Shown: in pieces, positions 24,303-34,829 of the stretch
How positions within the stretch are numbered: position 1 is the first letter of the stretch
How the letters are laid out: each line of letters begins with the position of its first letter
Assembly: GCA_000934455.1 (NCBI GenBank)
Contig: KN884492.1
Coordinates: 31,063 to 65,891 of the forward strand
Length of the DNA: 34,829 bases
From: Apostichopus parvimensis
Taxonomy: Eukaryota > Echinodermata > Holothuroidea > Aspidochirotida > Stichopodidae
Reading direction: 5' to 3'
Notes under the pieces: generated by a model
Seen by the model: the letters and a program-made list of their open reading frames with translations, nothing else
Databases searched by the model: none
What the model was told of the DNA's origin: nothing
Translations under genes and position numbers: made by a program

Positions 24303-27300
24303 AACGATAATATGTCAGTTGCGAAAGAGAGATGTAAATATTTTCCCCCATTCTTTTGTCCCACTGGCAATGGATGATTATTATTCTAGTTCTTACCGAA
24401 TATAGATGATGTTAACGCCTTTCAATGAAAATTTTATTCTTTGTTTTTGCCATACGATAGCAAACCCCTCAGGAATTTCAAATATTATACCACTTCTGCA
24501 GCGGTTTTGTGACACATTTTTTTTATGCTATTTTGTTGAAAACTGACACGGCATTCCAGAGTGAATTCTATATTAACCGAGTGCTCTTGATGACCCAAAT
24601 TTATGACGCAGATACCTGGATATGGCATCAACATACAGAATCACTAAACAGTTAGTTTTCTTCGTAAGGATGCGTATATTGAATTCGACACTGAGCTATT
24701 TATAGATGTACGCGGGCCGCAGAAATGACGAATATCTGTAACAATTACAACCTTGTAAAGAACACTTGCTAAGGGCCTTATTGAAAGAGTAGTGTTAACA
24801 TTAAAACAAATTTTATGATAAAGTATACCGTAATAAATTTGGACTATTCTGTCGGTCGGACATCCGGGGTTTCAAGTGACCTTAGGTGAAATCGCAGCGA
24901 ATGGAATGAAAACACAATACTTATGTACAAATGATTAACGTTAAACTATAGATTATTATTGTGGGATTTGTGGCTAAAAATGGTTAATCAGTGAGACTTT
25001 CCAACTATAATATAGACTATACGCTTTCAGAACGCATAAAAGAAATGGACAAATGGTCTGCGCTATAATTTTGGAATTATGACAAACCATAGGCCCAAAT
25101 AAATCGATTTACATTTATCACTGTGGCTAATTAATAGCATTCACCCCTTTCACCAAAAACACCTGCTCTTCATTAAAGAAATGTTACCCCCCCCCACCCC
25201 CTCCTTCCTAATAAGACGAATTGTAATTACGATATGGCTACCTTCTAGTTAATTGAAACCTACCCATTCTTAGGATTAGAAAACGTTTAAATATATCTGT
25301 TCCAGCAGACCAACGCCGTTTGATTTTTAAATTGATTCTCTCTGCTTGTAAACATTTTTAATTACATATGTATTCCCCTATATAGTTTGTGATGATTCAT
25401 TCAAAACACATCACAAGCACTGATGATGGGAACGTATATGTGGATATCTTTGGCCCAAGGTTTACTAGTCCTTTCATGCGCATGCTCCACCAATGTATAC
25501 ATTACATACATGTCATGTATTAAAAGAAAAGCAAAGAAAGAAAATTAAATTAAATAGAAGTAGAAGTTTAAGCTTTTGACCTTCTTTGAGGCTTTTTTGC
25601 ATTCTTAAAGCCGTTTGACAGTTTTATCTCGATGGTCACTTCTTTAGGATCAAGTTCAAATGCATTTGATCTCTGTTTTTGTCAATCTATTCGAAGTAAG
25701 ACCGTAACTAAAATCTCTTACTATGTGTATTTGATCCTGACTGAGGTACTCTGAACATCTTCCTATCTTGGAATCTAAAACTTTCAATTAACGAATTACA
25801 CTTAATTTACATACAAGAGATGCGGTTAATTTAAATAATAAATGGAATAGATACGCCTAAGAAGAATCGTTTTCAGTTTATGGTAAATTGTGCAAAGGTA
25901 GATTTGATCATTCAGATGCGAGGATACATGAATATTCTGATGAGGCAATCGACCTACTTATATTAAAAAAAATTGGGTGAAGAAAATTATCTTCAAACGA
26001 TGATTGTTTTACAGCATCTTTTGAGTTGATTATGATATATTTGTTATGCGTTTCGTACTAAAATATAATATCAATAGACCTCATTTTTGTTCTTGAGACC
26101 GGCAAAAATCTGAAATTTGTTTTTTTTTCGAATTGCAACGGTACATTCACAGTTATTGACTGGTAGACTTAGTACAGCTTCAAAAGAAGAAAAAAAGCGG
26201 TAAAACAAATACATAAAAAAAAACAAGACGAACAAATAATTCACAAAGAGGATTTACTCGTAATTCTATGGAATATATCTCCGGGTCCTAGTTAACTACT
26301 AGGTCCAAGGGACAAGCTCCCGAAAAGTTTTCACCTTTTATGTACGCATATTTTAATATTAAATGTTAGAAAGAATAAATCGATTTTTCTCGAACATATA
26401 CTTGAAAGCCTTGGTGTGGTTCCAGGGGGTTTGTACTCCCCGGATTTTGAAAAGCAATCTTCTGGAAGTTCTGACCGTCCGAGCTATTCCCAGATATTGC
26501 TGAGAGTTCAGTGAGATCATTAACTGTGTCAATGAGATAAAACTCCTTAAGGGAGGCAAGATAATACCGATTGAAATTTGAGAATGAGTCTTAAGTTAAC
26601 CATTAGTTTTGTTATTCTAGCATCGCAATATATAGATGGACTTTAAAATGACTGCAAAAAACTCACATGCATCTATTAGTTCGGTTACGTGTGATGCTGA
26701 GTCTAGGATCAGTGAACTTTTCTACCTCTCTTGGTTAATTGGTTCATTATGAAATAAGAAAGAAAGAAAGATTGTGCCATTTCGGTCAGGTCGTGACACA
26801 CACATGCATAGTAATGTTTGTTGTCAGAGTTACAGAAATGCTGAATTTAAGGGACGTTGGGTTAAAATTGACCACGACCTGAACATATTAGCTTTGCTAT
26901 TAAGATTAATTGTTACAATTATAGGGAGTCCAACATGATGTTTTGACGAGATGGCAATTAGTCCCGTAATATTCCTGGTACCAACGTTGATCGTTAAAAG
27001 AAAGTTTTATACACTAGTTGGCTAAAACCGCATCTGATCAGATAACGGTTAAAATCTGATGACCATTTCATACATCGGCCAACGTCATAGTCACATAGTG
27101 GGTGACGTCATTGTTATAAATGTTTTTCTTTGTTTACTACTATATGATGTACAAATCATACCTCCAAAGGAGACAGTATTCTTCAAAATAATTGCATTTT
27201 GAGGAAATCATGAATTCACTGGATAGATAACAGAAGAACGAACATTATCACTGTAAAAAAAGTGTATGTAAAATCAACATCAATATTAATGAAAGGAAAA

Positions 27301-27443
27301 GAACGTTCGTCAAGGACACTATTCTGATGACATCACAGACCAAAATGTTCGAATGTGATTTATTTCCTGTTCGTAACTAGAAACTACGGTTATAATAATT
27401 TTATACGGACTTATTCATGAGTATGTGTTTATTGCATGGACGA
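24303..27443. other. Spacer, no gene seen
   Basis: A C-run (CCCCCCCCCACCCCCTCC) lies at about 25187-25204. A 25-bp near-perfect palindrome is at 27026-27050 and a TGACGTCA site at 27103-27110. GCGGGCCGC recurs at 24712-24720, the same core as in the GC-rich patch near 13222, but alone. No coding sequence is supported. Confidence 0.5.
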
Positions 27444-27778
27444 TTGCATGAGATAACTGGTTAATGGATACATGACATTAAGCTCTCAAATTACTTTTTG
27501 GAAAACAAGACTATAAGGTTAAGGGACCTTTTGACTGAACATTGAGGAATGAGTTGCGTGCTGAACATGAATGTACCAGCGGATTTCTTTTATTGGAGGG
27601 GTGGATTGCATTTGCATGAGATAACTGGTTAATGGATACATGACATTAAGCTATCAAATTACTTTTTGGAAAACATGACTATAAGGTTAAGGGACCCTTT
27701 TGACTGAACATTGAGGAATGAGTTGCGTGCTGAACATGAATGTACCAGCGGATTTCTTTTATTGGAGGGTGGATTGCG
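27444..27778 (+). repeat. Recent tandem duplication of a 168-bp segment
   Basis: Two head-to-tail copies, 27444-27611 and 27612-27778, both starting TTGCATGAGATAACTGG and ending in GGAGGG(G)TGGATTGC. I see about five differences between them, including one-base length changes in short C- and G-runs, so identity is about 97 percent. No frame is maintained across the unit. The duplication is young, or a collapse or haplotype artefact of the assembly has to be considered. Confidence 0.93.
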
Positions 27779-28410
27779 TTTGTCCTTGTATAAATCCTGG
27801 TGGCTGAATAGCCAATTTATACGAAATCTACAGCAAGGGCAAACATTTACTTAGTCTAGATAACCGAACTCATGTGTTTAGCACCCTACTTTCATTAAAT
27901 TGCGTTTTAAAGGAAAATGCTACTAAAAATTTCCACCAAACAAAGTTGAACTTCGAAAGTACCGTTCATTCTCAGTGTAGACTATATACCGGTACCTCAT
28001 ATTTACTCTGTCTTTCAACAACGTATTGCATAAAATTGCGGTCATGGACAGAAGTTCGTCCCCGTTCGTCTTGTCCAGCAATTTCTCACCCAAAGGTGTG
28101 TGATCGACTTCAACGATGGAATTTCTGAGTGGTTTTGTGTAAGTTCTAGCACGCCTAGAGTTTGAAATATGTCTTTCGTTGACACTTCTTCCCTATTCAC
28201 ACAAGGCGTGAACGACCTTAAGACAAACTATACTATATACTGTGTAAAGTTCATAAAGGCAAAGACAATACCTCCAGGAGTAAACCCAATATACCGATAC
28301 TCAACAACAACGCTTTGACAGGGAATCGTAAAAGGAACATTACAGGGAACATTGTAGGGAACATTGTAAGGACCACCTACTCACTCACTTGGTAAAATGA
28401 TAATAATCAC
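27779..28410. other. Spacer with a short 12-bp tandem repeat
   Basis: An 84-codon plus-strand frame (27874-28128) has no recognisable features. At 28334-28369 three 12-bp units GGAACATTACAG, GGAACATTGTAG and GGAACATTGTAA stand in tandem. Confidence 0.55.
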
Positions 28411-28671
28411 CAGCCGATTCACACAGAGATTACAGTAACTACTGTAAATCTAAAGTTTTGTACCACAGTAAATACTGGATCGTGCTGACAAATCTGATAA
28501 ATCGGTAGCATGTGCTATTAACTGGATTTGTTGGAATTACACATATCCTCAGTTCTTACTGTAATCCTAATAGCACATGCTACCGATTTATAGCACGATC
28601 CTGCAGTTTTTACTGTGGTACAAAACTGTAAGATTTACAGTAGTAACTGTGTTCTTTATGTGTATCGGGTG
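28411..28671. mobile_element. Fold-back MITE-like element (about 105-bp inverted arms)
   Basis: The left arm (about 28413-28524) is repeated as its reverse complement on the right (about 28566-28670). Shared landmarks are CCGAT.CACA at the outer ends, TTTTGTACCACAGTAAA in the middle and ATCGGTAGCATGTGCTATTA at the inner end. About 40 unpaired bases separate the arms. By eye the arms match at about 85 percent, with a few short insertions, for example seven extra bases (ACAAATC or equivalent) in the left arm. It has no coding capacity. The outer ends begin CAGCCGAT and CACCCGAT; I could not settle a target-site duplication, so the superfamily is undetermined. Confidence 0.82.
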
Positions 28672-31117
28672 CAATCACTCTTTTGTACACTTGCTACCTT
28701 GACAAGAAGCAGAATTTTGTCGCTTTGCAGGATAGATGTATATCTCGTTTAAAGGTAGCTTTTCTAGATGTTTGACCTTTTGTTTGCAAAGATAATAGCA
28801 AGTGTGCAAAACGGTAAATTTGTCAGATTTTAAAGATAGATACATTTATAACAGGAACATTTACGTCACGTGACATGAGTTTCGGCATGTAGAATTCATA
28901 ACTGACCATACTATCCATGTCCAGGAATGAAGGTTTAATCTCGCAAACAACATATATCACCTCCAAACAACCATATCTAGAGTTAAGAAATAAAACTATG
29001 GAGAGATGCAATATGTCCGCCCACAGGATGCTTTACCTGATGCAGTAGAATGATGATATTTATTGTTTGGAGAAGGATGTGGAAACTAACTTAACCGAGA
29101 CTTTGAATTGGGATTTAACAAGACAAAAGTAACGTTATGAATTAAAGCTTACTAACTACTTAGCTGACTTATGTACATAGTCGTTAAACGTATATGATAA
29201 GATTTAACATTTCTGAGATTGGTTATGCCTGAGCTCCTTACATGTATCTCTTAAGCAACCATCATAATAAGAAATGCCCCCCCCCCCCACCCATTCCTCC
29301 GTTCGAAAAGTTTCTTCCGACTTTGATGTTAATACCCAACATGTACAGCATGTAACATGTAGAGTGAATTAAACATCGTTCACTCTAACTAAACTGTTTA
29401 CAGTGGCTTTGATATGGCTTTACTACTTGATTTCTACTTTCAAGTATGCAATACGTTACCGAGATTGTACGAATATAACACAGAAAAGTGTCAAAAGCAT
29501 GTATGATACAAAGTGTACTATTGTGAACTTGCTAAAACACGAAGGTATATCAGAATTGCACGCATATTATCACAAAGCAGTGTCAATAGGATTGAATCTA
29601 AGCTTTACGTTTTGTTAACTTATTAATTCATTATCACAAATTGGTCATGCCTATAAATTCCATTCAGAACTAGATAAAGGGCAGAAGAGTTGATAAGTGA
29701 GCCTGGGTCAGGTATTCTAAAGATATCGGTGAGTAATTACAAGATCGTAACGGTTTTAAGTATTATGAATAATCAGTTGTTTGCTTCTCATCAATATATT
29801 GTTGACCTTCACTGGAGGATCACAGTTTAAACACGACTTAAAGGTTTTAACCTTGGATGTGTGACCTAATTATAAGACAACTTTGTATTCTGAATATGCC
29901 TCAACATGCACCCTTGCAAGTTTACAATTTCCAGATTTGTATTTCCAAGTGAGTAACCCCCAGATCCTATTAAATTGGAGTCCGCTTCAACGACCCCTTG
30001 GCTACACCGCTTCATATTTGAAATACTGCATTCGTGCCTGGTATCTATGTGGAAAACTGGTAACTTGAAATAAACACAAAAGTAATTATCCTAAAATTAT
30101 ATTCAGTAATTAGTCATAGACTTTTAGTTCGACGATAATGTTGCAAATTGTCTAGGAATACAAAGTTATCTCTTACTTTCATCCATTCAACATCGCGGGA
30201 AGGACAAACTCATTATTTTCTAGAACTCATATAACAACATGTGTCAACCTTCACGTTGGGTCTGACGATAGACCTTACAACGGTAATAAGATTTACTGAG
30301 TTTCACGCCGGTTAGTTTAGCATAAGATAATTCAATATCGGCTCAATGATGCAATGGTGACAGAAAATAAAAGGTGGAATAAAAAATAAAATAATAAAGA
30401 GTGCAGACCCAGTTAGGCCTATCACAACAGCTTCTAATCTCCAACTGTCGATCGATTTCGTCGGCGTCAAAAATTATTCATTTCTTAAAGTCTTAATTTC
30501 AAACAAGTAAGTCTGCCTTATTATAAGTTTCTTTGTGTACTCGCAGTTTTCTTAACTCGAAGGGTTTGTGTTACTCAGTAGTCAATAAAATTAACTACCG
30601 GTAACTCGTCAAAGGTTCGATAGACTTTATAATGCGTTTGCCCAATAGTTAGGGCTATACTATACGGTAGTGCTACTATAAATATACTCATGCGCAGGCC
30701 AAAATCTTTAAAGAGCTGAAACTTAACGCTGAACGGTTTCTTTAAGTGCGCGCATGACATCACGATTACACTTTATAGAAAGAAACACATGTTATAAAGT
30801 TACATGTTATAAAGTTAAATAAAAAAAAAAACGAATTGAATTAACGTTCTATTTCTGATATAATTGGACTGGAGGGTTTGAGACCTTAACGATCGTATCG
30901 AGTCGAAATTCCTGCAATCTCTTGTCACTTTCAAATTATACCACTGACTTTATTGGGCAGAGGCTAGAAATCACTATATCAGAAAAATGTTCGCATATGT
31001 GTTATTGTTTGATTTGAATGACAGTTCGATCCATACTTCACGGATTGTGCGAATTATATTTCAATTCTATACTGTCATGCAACCGTGCAGGTCATTACGT
31101 CATAAAACTAGCAATTC

Positions 31118-31119
<2 letters not shown>
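28672..31119. other. Spacer, no gene seen
   Basis: A C-homopolymer (about 13 C) is at 29277-29289. A 9-bp perfect inverted repeat TAGAGTGAA...TTCACTCTA is at 29360-29387. A longer imperfect hairpin is at 30688-30756, and a 15-bp exact tandem pair CATGTTATAAAGTTA is at 30787-30816. No coding frame is supported. Confidence 0.5.
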
Positions 31120-31166
<47 letters not shown>

Positions 31167-31168
31167 TA
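31120..31168. repeat. (AT)n microsatellite at the 3' end of the Penelope-type remnant
   Basis: About 24 TA dinucleotides with one interruption (TTTATA). It sits exactly where the minus-strand retroelement remnant ends, so it may have been its tail or its insertion site. Confidence 0.93.
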
Positions 31169-31690
31169 TAAAGAAAATCCACTGTTACTCCAAAAGCAAA
31201 AATATTAGAGAACACCAGAGGAATAATATATGACTCATAATTGACAAATAAAGAGTAATGTTTTAGAAAATAAATTGGAATTTTCGGTCCCCTGGGACCT
31301 TCGTCAGCAAAACTTGGCAGTCTTATGAAAAGTACAAAAGGTAACACAATGAAGGTATGATGTTAGATAAGTGTAAGTTGCATTTATGGAATCAGAACCA
31401 ATAAACCATGACTATAATGGAGGCGGATTAAGGAGCAAAGAACGGATTATATATGTTTGTAGAACTGATAGTTGTGAAGCGGTCCCAAGTCTTTATTGAG
31501 GCCGGTGATGTGAGACTTAATACGAAAAATCCAATCGATTTCTTTACGTTTACGTTCAGTAGTGGATTTGAAGTTCGAGGCAATTAAAATATACCCCTTC
31601 ATCAAATCCTTTCATCAAATCCTCTATGAGCTCTATCAAACAGGAATTTGCTGTATTCCAAGACGATCAGTCTGTAGGAGAATCGTTTAA
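31169..31690 (-). mobile_element. Penelope-like retroelement remnant, 5'-truncated
   Basis: On the minus strand a short coding piece (31602-31447) ends with the pattern ERKRKEIDWIF and then ITGLN, which resembles the C-terminal end of the GIY-YIG endonuclease of Penelope-like elements, where an R/K-rich R..KE..WI segment is followed by a GLN signature. About 140 bp further along, CTGACGA-stem-GAAA (31307-31282; stem GGTCC/GGACC) matches the conserved core pattern of hammerhead ribozymes, which this class is known to carry. The remnant ends at an (AT)n tract. It is a broken fossil with only the last part of the element left; age is moderate to old by its degree of decay. An alternative is another GIY-YIG-bearing repeat. 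Confidence 0.58.
31282..31307 (-). ncRNA. Hammerhead-like motif in the retroelement remnant
   Basis: Read on the minus strand: CTGACGA (fits C3-U-G-A-N-G-A), an extra A, stem GGTCC, loop CAGG, stem GGACC, then GAAA. A possible very short stem III follows (AATT-CC-AATT), then TT. Short, unstable stem III is known for hammerheads of Penelope-like elements. The stem I pairing is not convincing, and the extra A before stem II departs from the standard fold, so activity is doubtful. Confidence 0.4.
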
Positions 31691-31821
31691 GGTAGCATTT
31701 CGCCAAGCTAGCATTTCGTCATGCTAGCATTTGCTAGCATTGCTAGCATTTGCTAGCATTTGCTAGCATTGTATGCTAGCATTCGTTTAAGGTAGCATTT
31801 CGTCATGCTAGCATTTCGTCA
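31683..31821 (+). repeat. GCTAGCATTT minisatellite with palindromic units
   Basis: About ten copies of GCTAGCATTT or GCTAGCATTTCGTCAT stand in tandem; the core ATGCTAGCAT is a perfect palindrome, so each unit can pair with any other. A longer string, TCGTTTAAGGTAGCATTTCG, occurs at both ends about 100 bp apart, indicating a higher-order duplication. It abuts the 5' truncation of the retroelement remnant. Confidence 0.9.
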
Positions 31822-33808
31822 ACCCCCCAACCTTAGATTTCACTAACTGTAGACATGAGCACGCTTACTAACTTACTATACAATATTATTCACGTCGAGT
31901 TGCAATTAAATCTTCAAAAGTATGTTGCCATCACTCCACTGCATGAGAAGGTCAAAAATGTATATTGTAAATTGATTCGATTAGTAACAAATTACTGAGA
32001 CCCCCGGAGAATAACGAATTCGTCAGACAGTGTGTTTATTCAGATTAGGTTAAGGCCTATCTGGTCCTACCTGAATAAAGTATCGTGGGATAGAACTTTG
32101 TATGCTTATTAAAGCATCACAGATGGGGGAATTTGCATCCGGAAACTCACCTCGAGGTCTTTTTGTATTCGTTAGTCAGAATAATTTTAGTACTTTCAAA
32201 TATTATGGTCAATATATCAAATTTTTCTGTCATGTCCAATTACCTTTTTAAAGAATATGCAAATCACGCAAGCGTGCAAAACCCGGGGCTACATAACCTG
32301 CTCATTATACAGTTACTTATCTTCGTTAGATATCTATTCATAAACGGCATTGAAATTGCCAAGGACAAAGGAACTAACTGAACATTTTCATCAAAATGAC
32401 ATCTGTAAGTAGATTTTCGTTCCATTTTATCTCAAGCTAAATCACCAGTAAGATATACAACATTTATTTTTGTCTCCGCAAAACAAAAAACACAAAGTGA
32501 AAGGCTTTCCCTTCAAACTTCTGTATGTAATTAAGCACCTTGGCATTTCGATAAAATCTCCTGTCCGTATTCTAAGAAATGTAGAACACATTATTGGTTC
32601 AAGTTTTTATGATGTGCCCCTAACCTGCATTATTAGTTAAAGGAACGTTCATGTAGTCAAAACATCGAAACGAATGCTTATCTATAGAAGTTTAACCCAC
32701 ATGGTGGAGAAACTGTAACTAAAAGCGAAGAAATTATTGCTTAAATGTTAGTGAAGTTTTATCAATATATATAGTAAGTGTTTTTGTTTACTTCACCATA
32801 GCAATGAGTTGGAAATGTCTCTTTCTTTATAATGTTAAAAATATCATATAAAATAACACAGAAAACTGTATATATAATGATGAATCTTTGAACTCAGAGT
32901 ACACGGAGAGCTAGTTAGAGAGCAGTTCAGTTGCATCACAAATTAAAACTAAAATAGATCAACAGGATGATATTAAAGCCATATATGGTAGCTAATTTGT
33001 AGAATTGTGTTTCATGATGACATCACAAACCAATTACTGTGATGCATTTCATGAATATTCAAGGATTATCCCGAAAGAGAAGCACTATGATGTCACCTTC
33101 GTGTTCATGGTTAGGAAGAAGACGGTGGATGAAATGGGGTTTTATATCGTATACGAATGTGGAAAAACGTTGCCTTCACATGTCACATAATACGTTTTGT
33201 GACTAAGAAACTGCTTTAAATATAATTGTTCGCTTCAGCGAATGAGGACGTCAGATCGTACATAGTAAAGGGAAGAAGGAGAGTGAAATACAATCCTTGT
33301 TGAATAATGGCTGGTTCTTCCTTCGTGATTTTGGGACAACTCAAGTACTGACATCCGGGCCCGTTGACTTAATCATGGAAATCGACAGGTCGTCTATATA
33401 TAGTTCATGTATTTTCCGCGAAAGGTTTGTTCCGTTTATTTGCCAGAAACAATGCAATGTTGGTGCCCCTGTTTGTTGGATGACTTCGATTGTTGTAGAT
33501 AATCTAAACAACAGTCGAACGTAAATGTTAAAATTAAGGGGGAGGAAAAGAGAAGAAAATCAAAAGTGTCTATTATGCTTTCTTTTAGATGTTTAGAAAA
33601 AAAGTTTGGTTTTCAATGTATATAGTATGTTGTAGTCGATTTTCATACGTTTATTCTGTAAATATATTACACTGTTTTTATGAAGTAGCAACGACAATCA
33701 ACAACATATCATGGGATTTGTCTCAGTCATTTGAAACATTATTTTAAGGCCTGCGTATAGCTCGTGTTATATCAGCAACAATTTCGTGTTTATTAGGAGT
33801 GTTCATTA
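31822..33808. other. Spacer, no gene seen
   Basis: Short frames only; a 61-codon plus-strand frame at 33005-33190 and an 82-codon one at 32133-32381 have no recognisable motif. Immediately before SINE copy 2 there is a short near-duplicate, ATTAGGAGTGTTC followed by ATTAGGGGTGTTA. Confidence 0.5.
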
Positions 33809-34082
33809 GGGGTGTTAGCTCAGTGGTTAACGCCGGTGTCTTTCAATCATAAGGTCCCCGAGTTCGAGTCACTCCAAGATTAGTGTATGTCGTGCAGTTA
33901 CAGAGTTGTTGACAATTGACAATTCATAATCATGGACGTTAAATATGAACCTAAGAGACTGACTTCGGTCAGCTTGCGGCTTTGATAAGCCAATGATGGA
34001 TTCTTCGCGAATTCCTGCTGGCAGGAGGTTCTAAAATACATACATACACACATACATACATATACATATACATACATACATA
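33809..34082 (+). mobile_element. tRNA-derived SINE, copy 2, with long CATA-type tail
   Basis: Same family and orientation as the copy at 5372. The A box is at 33816-33826 (TAGCTCAGTGG) and the B box at about 33862-33870 (GTTCGAGTC). The body keeps both hairpins, CTGAC-TTCG-GTCAG (33959-33972) and GGCTT-TGAT-AAGCC (33978-33991). The 3' end is a tail of ACATACATAC repeats from about 34035 to 34082, longer than in copy 1, so this copy looks the younger or better preserved. A 127-codon minus-strand frame through it is spurious. Target-site duplications were not identified with confidence. Confidence 0.9.
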
Positions 34083-34829
34083 TTAACGGATCATTTCTTG
34101 GCGGATTACAGACAACGCAATAGGTGACCCATCGAGTGAAGAAAAATGAAGTCGGAATTGTTTTCAGAGGACTTAAATGTGTTTTGCGTAAAAAGACAAA
34201 TATTTGGAAAAGATATTTTGCGAGTGTCTCTTTCCTAACCTCAGCTCCTTCAAATCTTAAGTTATGTGTATTCTTCACCATACTCTTGTTTTAAAAAACA
34301 ACAAACTTTTTTTTAAATTTTTTATTATTCAAATTGTCGCTATCATTAAAGGGGTATAGGAGTCAAGAGATTATAGTCGGAGATGTTGTGATCTGTGTGC
34401 TCTCTCCCCGCTGGTTACGTAACGGTTTCTATGGGTGTATGATAAGCCATAACTGTATAATACTACACATTGCGACCTCAGTTTGCCCACGACCCACAAA
34501 ATTCCAAATATGTAGACAAAAGTACATCGATTGTTGTATATGTTATATACAATGATGAACAAGTCTTTCATGAAATTGGTAGATATAAAAATGATAACAT
34601 CAATCTGAAAATCAGTGACGTTTAAAATTACCACAAAGAAAATGTATAACCAAGAAAATGAAATGAAAGTAGTTAAAATTATATCACACATGACTTGCTT
34701 GTTTGTTTTCCTTGAGATTTAACAGGCCGAGAGTACGCTAGGTCCATTAGAGTTATAGCTAACGCAAACGAAGAGGCTACGCAAGATTTGTTTCAAAAAT
34801 GAAATCTTACCATAGTGTCATGTGATCGA
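34083..34829. other. Spacer, no gene seen
   Basis: AT-rich unique sequence to the end of the window. Frames of 73 codons (plus) and 106 codons (minus) overlap each other and have no recognisable features. Confidence 0.5.

Noticed and set aside
29360-29387. 9-bp inverted repeat as a terminator or histone-type 3' hairpin
   Set aside because: The loop is 10 bases, the sequence does not match the histone stem-loop, and there is no gene upstream.
31108-31347. 79-codon minus-strand frame reading ADEGPRGPK near its start
   Set aside because: It is the translated 3' stem-loop region of the retroelement remnant running into the (AT)n tract, not a protein.
31595-31690. Reverse-transcriptase-like peptide (NSCLIELIEDLMKGFDEG) upstream of the GIY-YIG-like piece
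   Set aside because: It vaguely recalls the LINE pattern before the LDLSKAFD motif, but it is in another frame from the endonuclease-like piece, is very short and lacks the catalytic motif.
33898-34281. 127-codon minus-strand frame
   Set aside because: Much of it is antisense to SINE copy 2 and its CATA tail.

Overview
The window reads as AT-rich animal nuclear DNA (I judge GC at roughly the mid-30s percent by eye), with no bacterial-style gene packing. No open frame longer than about 147 codons exists, and the longest ones look like chance or repeat-driven frames. Two copies of a tRNA-derived SINE, Penelope-type retroelement remnants, a fold-back MITE-like element, many minisatellites and abundant (AT)n or (CATA)n tracts fit an intergenic or intronic stretch of a marine invertebrate. 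The SINE and base composition make me lean towards an echinoderm, possibly a sea cucumber, but this is an impression and not a proof.

Layout. 1-2800 is unique AT-rich DNA with a 10-bp G-rich minisatellite (1627-1679). 2880-3940 holds the best candidate for a host gene: three inverted CCAAT boxes and a near-canonical RFX X-box lie just upstream of an ATG, followed by a possible three-exon, 65-codon reading frame. 4323-4480 is a GC-rich island with a tandem duplication and three adjacent hairpins. 5372-5612 is SINE copy 1. 5613-10080 is mostly featureless. 10080-10410 resembles the 3' region of a decayed Penelope-type element. 10861-11500 is a strongly degenerate minisatellite of about 42-bp units. 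11500-20637 is largely unique sequence with an (AT)n tract, a C-rich tract, a GC-rich patch reminiscent of hAT transposon ends, and a G-rich minisatellite. 20638-21137 is a 500-N assembly gap. 21138-27440 includes a homeodomain-site-rich block near 21840 and an ATACA-type minisatellite (24108-24302). 27444-27778 is a recent 168-bp tandem duplication. 28411-28671 is a fold-back element. 31120-31690 is an (AT)n tract joined to a 5'-truncated Penelope-type remnant on the minus strand with a hammerhead-like motif, abutting a palindromic GCTAGCATTT minisatellite. 33809-34082 is SINE copy 2.

No operon or pathway is visible. The only unit that might work as a gene is the X-box/CCAAT promoter with its small spliced frame. 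RFX sites of this type usually control cilium genes, so a small ciliary protein is a reasonable but unproven reading. Everything else is best read as repeats and spacer DNA. Nothing here could be checked by database search; all family calls rest on motifs seen by eye.
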